Assembly: GCA_048594975.1 (NCBI GenBank)
Contig: JBMDXQ010000021.1
Span: 1-34,273 of the forward strand
From: JBMDXB01 sp048594975
GTDB lineage: Bacteria; Acidobacteriota; Vicinamibacteria; Vicinamibacterales; 2-12-FULL-66-21
Reading direction: 5' to 3'
DNA length: 34,273 nucleotides
Shown: piece after piece, positions 1 through 7,622 of the stretch
Layout: the number at the start of each line of letters is the position of its first letter
Numbering within the stretch: position 1 is the first letter of the stretch
Made by a program: the position numbers and the translations under genes
The notes under the pieces: model-generated
Told to the model about the DNA's origin: nothing
Seen by the model: the letters and a program-made list of their open reading frames with translations, nothing else
Databases searched by the model: none

Positions 1-47
1 CGCAAGGAGGCTGATCGACAACACTGACGTCCTCGCGTCGCTTCGCT

Positions 48-139
48 CCGATCACGATGCCGCGGAACCGGTGATCACGATGCTCGGGAACGCGTGATCA
101 CGATGGCGTGGACCACGTGATCACGATGCGTGGAATGCG
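48..139. repeat. Four 23-bp tandem units, probable IS21-type terminus
   Basis: The core GTGATCACGATG recurs at 71, 94 and 117, with a near copy at 48, so the period is exactly 23 bp. Each unit also carries a GGAA- or GGAC-like block in its second half, and the core contains the palindrome GTGATCAC. The array ends in TGCGCA at 136-141, directly where homology to the repeat module begins. Multiple short terminal repeats and CA-3' ends are known for IS21-family elements, so this is read as the end of an IS that starts left of the window and inserted into a module copy. An iteron or operator array would look similar. No transposase gene is visible here. Confidence 0.6.
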
Positions 140-141
140 CA

Positions 142-224
142 ACAGAATGCTTCTCGATGTGAACCGTAAACGTCGCTGTTTGTCCGCGGTTCCGGGGCCA
201 CCTTACACAGTTTCTACACAGTTC
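142..224 (+). repeat. Partial copy (right-hand part) of the tRNA-Ser module
   Basis: These 83 bp match 5942-6025 of module A almost base for base, with one single-base length difference in the GTGAACC(T)GTAAAC stretch. They include the two TACACAGTT repeats at the right end. The tRNA-Ser half and the left 110 bp are missing; the 23-bp tandem array sits in their place. Homology stops after CAGTTC in both copies, which defines the right edge of the module. Confidence 0.85.
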
Positions 225-282
225 TCAACGCCACTTACTTCAGTACGTCCGGTTGTTCGTCGGTCCGTGTCGATTCAACCTG

Positions 283-390
283 CTAACGGCTTCCTCTAGC
301 CTCTTGAAGAAGCGAGCGCATCTGGGCGATCTCGGCTTGCTGACCAGAGATGATCGTCTTGCAGTGTCCTCTATTCTCTGATCCTCGATC
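283..390 (-). pseudogene. Possible C-terminal fragment of a DUF305-like protein
   Basis: One minus-strand frame ending at a TAG at 283-285 reads CKTIISGQQAEIAQMRSLL. This resembles the last helix of DUF305-type periplasmic proteins, where a Cys or His is followed by an IIxxQxxEIxxMR pattern. Nothing upstream in the frame continues the family and no start is visible, so only a tail of about 30 residues remains. The similarity is short and judged by eye. Confidence 0.3.
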
Positions 391-476
391 GACGCGTCCT
401 CCACATCAGGATTGCTCCCGAATGATGCCGGATCATCGATCCGAAGCCCGTTCAACGCGTGGGGCGTCCTCTTCCG

Positions 477-1382
477 CTACTTACGTCTGCCTTCAAGGCG
501 AAGAAATCGGGCCGCGTTGTTGTCGAGGATGTCTCGCTTCTGTTCTGCAGTCAGGTAATCGGCCTCCTCGATCGCTTCGATTGCCTCGTCGATTTTCTCG
601 GGCCATCGCATCTGGTCGGAGCCAAACATCAAGCGGTTCCCGACGCCGGCGCGAACGAGAGCCTCGACGTACCGGTGAAATGCAGAGCGTGGGATGATCC
701 ACGTGATCGTCGACAGATCGCCGTAGAGTTGAGGATATTGATACATCATCGCGATCATCTCGTCGAGGAACGGGTACCCGCTGTTCTCGACAAACACTCT
801 GAGGTTCCGATGTCGAGCCAGCACCTCCTCGAGCAGGAGCGGGCGGCCCGCGGCCGAGCGGAACCCTGGTACCGGCGGACCAATCCCTTCGGTGTGAATG
901 AGAACAGGGACATCAAACTCCTCCGCCAGTGCAAAGTACGGTGCCAGTGCAGGATCGTTTGGCGCCACGCCGATGAGCTGAGATCCGATCTCACCCATGC
1001 CGGCCAGTCGTCCCGCAGCGTACTCCAGCCTGAGCATCTGCGGAGTGAGCTTACCGGGCGCCTCAATGAAGGGCGAAGCGATGAACCGGTCGGGCGCGGC
1101 CGCCACCCAGTCCTGGACGATGCGCAGATCGGCGCTGCTCAGGAATCCCAAGACGATGTTGTGGCGGTCCATCGCCTCGAGGGTCTTCCGCAATGACTCC
1201 TCAGGGGTCGCCGTCGCAGCCCCTGCGGGCTGACACGGGCGCGGGAGGCACGGAGGTGGGGCTCCAGCGGGAAGATCGAGGGGGATATGGTGCGCATGCA
1301 TATGCATGTCGATCACCGGAGCGCGCGTTTGAGCGGAAAGCGCGGCGTGCGAGAGGCCCGCAAACACCACCAGTGCGGACAC
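477..1382 (-). CDS. Amidohydrolase family 2 protein with signal peptide
   Basis: This is a predicted metal-dependent hydrolase or decarboxylase-like TIM-barrel protein, probably exported. The chosen GTG at 1382 starts a hydrophobic signal segment (SALVVFAGLSHAALSAQ). After it comes the metal motif IDMHMHAHH, then a barrel His in VLIHTEG, a conserved Asn/Ser block (VENSGYPFLDEM), and the C-terminal Asp in MFGSDQMRWPE. About 301 residues is normal for the family. An in-frame extension to 1499 exists, but it would overlap the preceding gene remnant. The protein is clearly paralogous to the gene at 11991-13019: both end in AEQKRDI followed by NNAARFLRL. The substrate cannot be told from sequence. 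It lies 14 bp downstream of a flavoprotein remnant and is the last gene of the minus-strand block. Confidence 0.85.
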   Translation of the reverse strand: MSALVVFAGLSHAALSAQTRAPVIDMHMHAHHIPLDLPAGAPPPCLPRPCQPAGAATATPEESLRKTLEAMDRHNIVLGFLSSADLRIVQDWVAAAPDRFIASPFIEAPGKLTPQMLRLEYAAGRLAGMGEIGSQLIGVAPNDPALAPYFALAEEFDVPVLIHTEGIGPPVPGFRSAAGRPLLLEEVLARHRNLRVFVENSGYPFLDEMIAMMYQYPQLYGDLSTITWIIPRSAFHRYVEALVRAGVGNRLMFGSDQMRWPEKIDEAIEAIEEADYLTAEQKRDILDNNAARFLRLEGRRK

Positions 1383-1395
1383 GAACCAGTTACGC

Positions 1396-1818
1396 CTACT
1401 GCCTCCCAGCGGTTGTCGCTCTGGCCGCAGCGTCTTCTCTTCTTGACAGTCGCGTCGAAACGATGTGGTCGACGATGTGCTCGGCAGCCCGCCCCACACC
1501 TCCCACCGGCGCCGAACTCAGCGAGTAGAGGAAGAGAAGCCCTATGAAGTAGAGACCCGGACAAGACTCGACGATGCCCTGGTCATGAATCGGAAGGCCA
1601 CCAGTGTGGGTCGGCAGCGAGAGATCGATCCAGTTGTAATTGGGTGCGTATCCGGTGCACCAAATGATGTTCGACACCTCGAGGACCCTTCCATTCTCGA
1701 GGACTGGAAATCCGTTCCTCACGCCTGTCACTCGCGGCACTCGTTCGATGCCTGCCGGGGCACAGTCCTTTCGTCGCACTCGCCCCAGAGGGATTCCACG
1801 AGCGGGTTGATAAGGTAG
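1396..1818 (-). pseudogene. Flavin-containing monooxygenase-like protein, C-terminal remnant
   Basis: The frame reads VRRKDCAPAGIERVPRV, then a block ending in IIWCTGYAPNYNWIDL, then GLYFIGLLFLYSLSSAPV. These match the C-terminal third of NAD(P)/FAD-dependent oxidoreductases of the FMO/CzcO type, in which the WCTGY segment contacts the flavin/NADP region. The N-terminal FAD and NADP Rossmann motifs (about 250 residues) are absent. Upstream the frame closes at a TAA near 1842, and the SRPBCC gene continues in another frame, so a deletion joined the two genes at about 1800-1830. A GTG at 1779 could initiate a 127-residue product, but that product could not bind FAD normally. Confidence 0.8.
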
Positions 1819-2029
1819 GCGTGAATGTCGTCGTTGTCTCTCTTATCTTTCCGAGCGCTTTTTGGCGAAAGTGGAACGTGGTTCCGGGTCTCGTGGGACC
1901 TTCCGGTGTTTTCATTATCGATTCGACGTCCGGATCGGTCTTGCGCGCGTTGGTGTCAAGGCCGAGAAAGAAACGAAAGACCTCTTCGACCGACCGCGCA
2001 ATCGTGACCGTTGACTCCACCTTGGCCAT
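1819..2029 (-). pseudogene. SRPBCC/polyketide-cyclase-like protein, truncated
   Basis: ATG at 2029 follows a strong ribosome site (AGGGAGG, 5 bases upstream). The first 70 residues are the start of a START/SRPBCC fold: an opening beta strand (KVESTVTIARSVEEVFRFF), the helix-turn segment, and the second strand block GTTFHFRQKALGKIRE. SRPBCC proteins usually run 130-160 residues. After TTTTFT the frame enters the flavoprotein remnant out of frame, giving about 80 unrelated residues to 1583. The gene has therefore lost its C-terminal half. SRPBCC proteins often accompany flavin monooxygenases in small oxidative clusters, as here. Confidence 0.75.
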
Positions 2030-2076
2030 CAAACCTCCCTTCGCCCGTTCTGAGGAAGCTTTCGAAGACAAAGGCA

Positions 2077-2376
2077 TCAGCTCTCAATTCGATAGATTTC
2101 CCGTCGGCCGCAGTCGACGAGGTCGTGATAGTCAGCCATCGTCTTCCGGAGAGTCTCATTGGCCATGAGGGTTTGCTCCATGGCGAAGAAGTCATCGATC
2201 TTCTCGACCTTTGCCTCCGCGACGATGGTCCAGAAAGGCTCGCCCGTGACATCGGTGAGCACGCGAAGCGGTTCCTGCCCCATGTCTTGCAAGACCGTTG
2301 AAATGCTCCGGAACTTCTCAACCATCTGGCGGACCTTCCCCGGTTTGCAGTTGAGGACCTCACGGATCACGTACAT
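2077..2376 (-). CDS. Small protein, likely dimeric alpha/beta-barrel (antibiotic-monooxygenase/NIPSNAP-like)
   Basis: This 99-residue protein starts MYVIREVLNCKPGKVRQMV, the usual first strand and helix of dimeric ferredoxin-like-fold proteins, and continues with a central strand (VTGEPFWTIVAEAKVEKID) and a second amphipathic helix. The fold is typical of ABM and NIPSNAP domains. No catalytic residue can be assigned. ATG at 2376 is preceded by GAGAGGAGTGAG, and it overlaps the stop of the FAD monooxygenase gene upstream by 10 bp, so the two are translationally coupled. It probably assists or shares the pathway of that enzyme. Confidence 0.75.
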   Translation of the reverse strand: MYVIREVLNCKPGKVRQMVEKFRSISTVLQDMGQEPLRVLTDVTGEPFWTIVAEAKVEKIDDFFAMEQTLMANETLRKTMADYHDLVDCGRREIYRIES

Positions 2377-3623
2377 GACCTCACTCCTCTCACCTCGTCG
2401 TTCATCCGTGGGAACTCCACATCCTTCGCGGCCGCCATGATGCGGCCGAGATTCTCGTTCGACATGAAATCGGGCAGCGGAATGGCCCCCGTGATCGCGG
2501 ATAGAAAGGCGTTGGTCGCGCCCTGGTTGCCGTACAACGCCCTGAAGAGATCCTGCATCTCGGGAGGAGGGGGCTCGAGTGCAGCGAGCTGACTGGTGAA
2601 TTCATACATCGGTCGCACGCGTTCGTTGCGCGCCGTTTCGTGGGCGGCTAGTCGCTCCTCGAACGTACCGTTGCCCGACAGGGCAAAACTGAGGGCCTCG
2701 GCGAGGCTCTCGGCATCGATGAAGGCGTCACTAATGCCCTGCGCGGTTATCGGATCTCTGTTGTAGCTCGCGTCACCGACGAGCGCCCATCCCTTGCCGT
2801 ACGGCTTACGGAAATAGCCCGGGACGCCCGCTGTACCGTACCACTTCTCCTCACGACGGCCGCCGCGCACGCGTGCGGCGAAATCAGGCGAGCCCTCGAG
2901 GGCCTGCCAAACGTGTCCTTCGACGTCCTCCCGCACGCGCGAAAAGTCGCTCATCGGCCAGTTCACCATCACGAGATGGAGATCATCGTTGGTCGGCGCG
3001 CCACCAAACGCGAAGTGGTCCCGCACGTAGAGCTCGATGTCGTCCTGGGTGACGCTGCTGACGTACGAGTAGTAGGCACACGCGGCGACCGGCCGCGCGT
3101 CGTACTCCAGCGCTCGTACGGCTCGTGCGACGAAGGAGTGCGCGCCGTCGGCGCCGATGACGACTCGCGCGCGCTCCTCGAACGGCCGTGTGCCCCTTCC
3201 GCGTCCTCGCACTCCGACCACGACACCGTCGGTCATCAACAATTCGTCGACAGAGAATCCCTCGCGGACCTCGACGCCGGACTCGGCGGCTGCGCTCAGC
3301 AGCAGATGGTCGAGAACCGTTCGACGCGGACAGAAGCCGCCCCTGCCGTCGTTGGCGTCGGGAATCGCGCCGTGCAACGCAAATGGCCCGACATCGAATC
3401 TCATCCGCCGGCAGATGGGCGGAACGCCGGTGCTCGCCAGGCGGTCCAGGAGTCCCCAGCGCGCCAGCACCTCAGCGCCGTGAGGCCAGAGGATGTGCGT
3501 CGAGATCGTGTCGCTTGGGAAGGTGGCCCTGTCGACCACCAGGACCTTGAATCCCCGGCGCGCCAGGAGCATGGCCGTCGGAGAGCCGGCACATCGGGCG
3601 CCGACGATTATCGCGTCGTGCAT
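2367..3623 (-). CDS. FAD-dependent monooxygenase (PHBH / geranylgeranyl-reductase-like)
   Basis: This flavoprotein of about 418 residues is probably cytoplasmic. The Rossmann motif is near the start (DAIIVGARCAGSPTAMLLAR), followed by the second FAD block VVIGADGAHSFVARAV and the GD motif WALVGDASYNRDPITAQGI, in the order of class A flavoprotein monooxygenases and geranylgeranyl reductases. ATG at 3623 is preferred because GGAGG lies 5 bases upstream and the Rossmann strand then starts at residue 3; a longer frame to 3674 adds no conserved sequence. It sits between a LuxR-type regulator upstream and the small barrel protein it overlaps, and probably forms one operon with the latter and the SRPBCC gene. 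The substrate is unknown; an aromatic or polyketide-like compound is a guess from the neighbours. Confidence 0.88.
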   Translation of the reverse strand: MHDAIIVGARCAGSPTAMLLARRGFKVLVVDRATFPSDTISTHILWPHGAEVLARWGLLDRLASTGVPPICRRMRFDVGPFALHGAIPDANDGRGGFCPRRTVLDHLLLSAAAESGVEVREGFSVDELLMTDGVVVGVRGRGRGTRPFEERARVVIGADGAHSFVARAVRALEYDARPVAACAYYSYVSSVTQDDIELYVRDHFAFGGAPTNDDLHLVMVNWPMSDFSRVREDVEGHVWQALEGSPDFAARVRGGRREEKWYGTAGVPGYFRKPYGKGWALVGDASYNRDPITAQGISDAFIDAESLAEALSFALSGNGTFEERLAAHETARNERVRPMYEFTSQLAALEPPPPEMQDLFRALYGNQGATNAFLSAITGAIPLPDFMSNENLGRIMAAAKDVEFPRMNDEVRGVRSCT

Positions 3624-3682
3624 CGGAACCTCCGCTCGAGAGAGAGCGTACGGAGATCCGAATCGCTCGGGCATCGGCAGGA

Positions 3683-5362
3683 CTACCCAAATCGTGGCCG
3701 GTCGAAAAATGGGTAATTCTGTGTACCCCGGTCAGGTGAGGTTGTGGTGGAACGCCCAGGCAGCTGCGCCGGTGCGGCTCGAGACGCAACCTTGTCGAAG
3801 ATATTGCTGACGTGTCGGGCGACGGTTTTCTCGCTGATGAACAACTCCTCGGCGATGGCGCGATTCGTCTTGCCGGCCGCAAGCAGGCGCAGGACCTGAA
3901 GCTCCCGTTCGCTGAGGGAGCCAGGGGACTGACGCACAGTGCGTCCCGACGGCTGCTCAATCCGCGCGAGGCACGGATCGACGTTCAGCTGCGTGAACAG
4001 CCGCCGCGCGGCATCCAGATCGAGTAGATGGCCATCGTGATCGCCGCGTCGTTCACATACTGCGGCCATCAGCCGACGTGTTTGCGCTTCTTCGTACGGA
4101 ATGTCCAGATCCCGCCAGGCTTCGCATGCCTCCCGCAGCGACGTCGCCGCGGCGGCGAGCTCGCCTTCGGCCAGGAGGACCGCGCCGGTGGCGTGCGCCG
4201 ATACGGCGGAAAGAAGCGGCGTGCCGACGGCGTTGGCGACATCACGGAGCTCCGCAGCTGCGGCGCGCGCGCCTTCGACATCGGCGGCAACAAGCAGTAT
4301 GTCGACAGCAGCGGCAAGAATTCTTGCGCGCGCCGATCGTGCCGACGTGTCTACGAGGGCACTCCGGATTGACGCGACCGCGTGATCGATGTCGCCCTGA
4401 GCGAGCCGGAGCAGTGCCAGCCCCGGCTGCGGCTTTCGTCCGCACTCGTTCGCACGCGTGTAGGCCGCTTCCGCCTGGTCGAACTCGCCGCGAAGTCGGT
4501 GGATCTCCCCCAGCCGGTAGAACGCCGCCCCGGCCCGCCCGCGCCCGGGCGGGAGCAGGTCGCACGCGGCCCGTGCGTCCTGTTCCGCCCCATTCCAGTT
4601 GCCGCACCACTGCATGATTTCGGCGCGATAGATCAGGCACTCGCCGCGATACCGAACGAGGCCAGGTTGACTTGCGCACCAGCGTGAGAGCGACGTCGTC
4701 CACTCATGTGCACGACGTAAATCGAAGATCTCCTGACAGCCTTCCAGCACGCTGCAGTAGATATCGCCTGCCAACACGGGCAGCACGTCACCTGCGAGCA
4801 CCGAGACCATCGCCTCATCGAGCAGTGCCACGCCCTCGGTGATGCTTCCGAGGCGGATGAGGGCTCGCCCGCGTCCGTGACAGGCCAGCGCCAACAGGCT
4901 CCGATCGCCAAAGCGGCTGGCGATGCCGGCCGCCTGCGTGAATGCCGCGTGGCCTGCAGCCGGGTCACCTTGCATGATGCGTCGAATGGCAGCGGGAATC
5001 AGGAGATATCCGCGCACAACGCATTCGAGCTGTCGCTCGTCGAGTACACGTTCGGCTCGGGCGAACCACCCAGCAGCAGGCGCCATCGCGCCGCGCCCTA
5101 CCAATACAAACCCCGCCCAGAAGGCGGCACGCGCCGCCGCTTCGTAGTCGCCTCGATCAAGGAACATCTGATGTGCGCGCGCCATGGAGCTTTCGCTCTC
5201 GTCATCGCGTCCCACCAGGTAGGCTGCCATCGCGAGCCGCTCGAGGTCTACGGGTTCCAGCGCGGCCTGGCGCCCGGCCGCCTGCAGCAGCCGGTACGAT
5301 TCGGCCCACGCCTTTCGCTCGAATGATTCCCGACCACGCTCCAGTGCCTGCGGTTCAGTCAT
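3683..5362 (-). CDS. LuxR-type regulator with TPR-like helical repeats, frameshifted at the C-terminus
   Basis: Residues 1-450 or so are alanine- and leucine-rich helical repeats of TPR type, and a GerE/LuxR DNA-binding domain follows (LSERELQVLRLLAAGKTNRA, then EELFISEKTVARHVSNIFDK). It probably regulates the oxidoreductase genes that follow on the same strand 60 bp downstream. The last helix is off frame: the observed frame gives ASRAAPAQLPGRS, while the next frame reads SSRTGAAAWAFHHNLT and stops at 3732-3734, which is the family ending. Loss of one G (KVGVSSR to KVASR) near 3787 explains this. The recognition helix is intact, so a working protein is possible, but the dimer helix is altered. 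A sequencing error would give the same picture. Confidence 0.85.
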   Translation of the reverse strand: MTEPQALERGRESFERKAWAESYRLLQAAGRQAALEPVDLERLAMAAYLVGRDDESESSMARAHQMFLDRGDYEAAARAAFWAGFVLVGRGAMAPAAGWFARAERVLDERQLECVVRGYLLIPAAIRRIMQGDPAAGHAAFTQAAGIASRFGDRSLLALACHGRGRALIRLGSITEGVALLDEAMVSVLAGDVLPVLAGDIYCSVLEGCQEIFDLRRAHEWTTSLSRWCASQPGLVRYRGECLIYRAEIMQWCGNWNGAEQDARAACDLLPPGRGRAGAAFYRLGEIHRLRGEFDQAEAAYTRANECGRKPQPGLALLRLAQGDIDHAVASIRSALVDTSARSARARILAAAVDILLVAADVEGARAAAAELRDVANAVGTPLLSAVSAHATGAVLLAEGELAAAATSLREACEAWRDLDIPYEEAQTRRLMAAVCERRGDHDGHLLDLDAARRLFTQLNVDPCLARIEQPSGRTVRQSPGSLSERELQVLRLLAAGKTNRAIAEELFISEKTVARHVSNIFDKVASRAAPAQLPGRSTTTSPDRGTQNYPFFDRPRFG

Positions 5363-5831
5363 ATAGCTTCGCGGAACATGGTAGATCGCTGCATGTCAGG
5401 CCCAGAGCCCTTGTCGGCCATCGTACCGTCAAGGGCTTACGACGGCTCACCACAACGGATAGGTCTTCCGGTTCCGGTTCTCAGAAGCGGATCATGACGC
5501 CCCAACACGCCGAACGTGCCCATCTGTTTTCCGTCTGACTGTGAATGCGCAAGAGCGGACATTTCGGATCGGCCCGAGCCTCAGGGCGCGCCAGCAGCGA
5601 GCCCATCCATGAAGACGCGAGGTCCGTTGTGAGCATCCCTCGGCACGCGGCTCGATGAGCATTGAACCCACTGGCGCCGTTCGGGGCCGAGGCTCGAAGG
5701 CCGCGTGACGGAAACGTATCCTTCGGCGGCGCTATACTTGAAAGCCCGTCAGTGACCGCGGCACATTAGGAGGTGTTACACAATTCGCAATTCGGCCGCT
5801 GACTCGTGGCTGTAAGTAGTTGATTCTAAAT
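5363..5831. other. Intergenic region with leader shared by modules A and B
   Basis: No gene is supported. The right part carries AGGTGTTACACAAT (5771-5784) and GTTGATTCTAAA (5819-5830). Both also occur upstream of module B, at 11540-11553 and 11670-11681, together with ACATTAGG (5763 and 11613). A TATACT hexamer near 5734 could be a -10 box. This suggests that modules A and B share upstream sequence, as expected if both derive from a tRNA-Ser locus and its leader. Confidence 0.5.
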
Positions 5832-6025
5832 TGAGAGATGGCCGAGTGGTCGATGGCGCAGGCTTGGAAAGCGATTCGGGCGACCCTCACCGACTGATGC
5901 TGAAACACCTCCTCGCACAATCGATTCAGCGACTTCCCGCCACAGAATGCTTCTCGATGTGAACCTGTAAACGTCGCTGTTTGTCCGCGGTTCCGGGGCC
6001 ACCTTACACAGTTTCTACACAGTTC
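5832..6025 (+). repeat. tRNA-Ser module A (194 bp)
   Basis: Positions 5832-5873 resemble the 5' half of tRNA-Ser(GGA): acceptor 5' strand GAGAGATG, D-arm GCCGAGTGG, and anticodon loop CTTGGAAAG. After GCG the tRNA match ends and no T-arm or acceptor 3' strand follows. Conserved blocks then occur at offsets 95 (CAGCGA) and 135 (GTAAAC), and the module closes with TACACAGTT at 6005 and 6016. This copy is the most diverged in its tRNA half (GGTCGATGGCGCAGG). The right edge cuts a hydrolase gene. Confidence 0.85.
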
Positions 6026-6327
6026 GAAGTGCGACTTGTAAGCGGCTCTGCGCCGCCGATCTCGAGCGCGCGTATGCCGCTCCACGCTCGATTGGAACCC
6101 GCCGCTCACGACGGAGATGAGGCCCGCGCCGCTGGGGTGTGCCGGGCGGTACACGTCGAGCATCAGCGCCAGCCCGTCCTCCTTGTACCCGTACACCACA
6201 TCCCTCGTCTCTCCGAGGGCTGACGCGCGGATGCCTGGGCATAACTAACTGCCGAAGCGGATGGTGGACACACGAACCCGACGAGCGCGAGCAGCACGAC
6301 CGGCGAACGCAGGCGAGTGCCGCTCAT
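6026..6327 (-). pseudogene. Secreted alpha/beta hydrolase, N-terminal remnant cut at module A
   Basis: ATG at 6327 starts a signal peptide (RSPVVLLALVGFVCPPSASA). A shift of frame by one lost base near 6205 then gives DVVYGYKEDGLALMLDVYRP and SGAGLISVVSGGF, the opening strands of an alpha/beta hydrolase family of secreted esterases. The match stops at the right edge of module A (6025). The catalytic Ser, Asp and His regions, about 250 residues, are missing. The start overlaps the stop of the gene upstream as ATGA, so it was the last gene of the sigma factor-kinase operon. Confidence 0.8.
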
Positions 6328-7601
6328 GGCTGCTGACGGACAACTTCGTAGTCGCCCCGTCGCGCTCCTTCGCGCACGACCCAGCCTGGCGCTACCCTGA
6401 ACGTCCATCCGTCTCCGGCGAACGTCCCGTCGTCGCGCCGGACGGGCGCCGACACACGGCGCGAGCGGCCATCACTCGCAATGAGCACGCCCTTTTCCGC
6501 GCTGAGCGTTCCCCACGCTCCTGAGGCGTTGTAGGGGCCGAAATACACCGTCCTGACGCCTGGAATCGAAACGGCGCCGATCGAGTTGAACTGAGCGCCG
6601 CCTCCCCCTGGCATCAGCAGCACCGGACCGTCAACGAACTGCCGGCGCAACTCGTCGAGACGTTGCTGCCGCTGTTGCTCGCGCTGCTGTTCGGCCGCGC
6701 GGACCTCGGCGCCGCCGTATCGGCCGACAGACGCCGTGGCGTCACTGGCGGGTCGAACCGCGAGCGCCCGCATCAGGAGCGTGGCGAGATCGTCGGTGCC
6801 GCGCACGCTGCGCGTCCAGCCGGGCGACGACGCGTCGAGCAGGACGCCGTACGCGGGACCGGACATGTAGGCAAACGTACGAACGAAGCTGGCCTCCAGA
6901 GCCGCTGCCTCCGTATCCGTCAGCAGGTCGAGCGCGCTCGCGATCGCGTCGGCGGCAGATTCTGCCGCGAGCACGGTGCTGGTGTACGCCGCCAGGCCTT
7001 CGGTGATCTCCCTGGCCGCGCTCGCTTTCGACACTGCCCGGGTACAGCATGCGTCGAGCCTGCCGGAATGCCAGCGCGTCGCGGACAGCGAGATTACGCT
7101 GCTCGCCAGATTCCCGCAGCGCCCGTGCGAGCGCGCGCCATTCAAGCCGCAGCCAATACCGTCCATCCGCCACGTCAAGATGTTCACTGTCCAGTGCCGG
7201 AGCAGCCACTCCCAGCTGCCCCTGAACGCCGTGGAACAATTCGTGGAGGAAAGAGCTCCCTGCGGCGGCGCGGCGGCCGGTTCACCACGTCAGCCCAGAT
7301 GTACGCCGCCCACGTCGCGCCGCCCCACTGGATCGGCGCGTTCAGAAGACCAAGCAGTCGCGGGCGAGCCCCGTCGGGTGCCGCCTGGCTGGTGGCGATC
7401 GTCTGTGTCCGCCTGTCGGCGATCACCATCGGCCCGCAGATCGACAACGCTCCACAGACGGCCGCCGTCGCGCTCGCAGAGCGCCAGGGCTTCCTTGAAG
7501 TACTCCTGCGCGCGTTGTTGATCGACCTGTGCCGCCGCCGGCAGCGGGTGGCCTACAACCACGTAGGTTACGACTGCCGTACACAACGCTGATATCCGCA
7601 T
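6324..7601 (-). pseudogene. Secreted putative zinc metalloprotein (HExxH), three frameshifts
   Basis: Four consecutive frames together give one protein of about 420 residues. They are: signal peptide MRISALCTAVVTYVVVGHPL to GRLW (to about 7450); CGPMVIADRRTQTI to WADVVNRPP (to about 7270); SSFLHELFHGVQGQLG to RRMLYPGSVESER (to about 7015); and AREITEGLAAYTS to the end. HELFH is a gluzincin-like zinc motif, and YWLRLEWRAL further on could supply a third ligand. Each junction is explained by one extra base (or two lost). ATG at 7601 has AGGAAG upstream and lies 21 bp after the kinase gene. Peptidase activity is inferred only from the motif; such proteins are common unnamed secreted proteins in Acidobacteriota. 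Confidence 0.75.
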
Positions 7602-7622
7602 CGTCTACTTCCTGGCCGTTGC

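Noticed and set aside
48..139. CRISPR array
   Set aside because: The 23-bp units are contiguous repeats without spacers, and no cas gene is present.
5832..5920. Functional tRNA-Ser gene at module A, B or C
   Set aside because: Only the 5' half to the anticodon loop is present. No variable arm, T-arm or acceptor 3' strand follows in any of the three copies.
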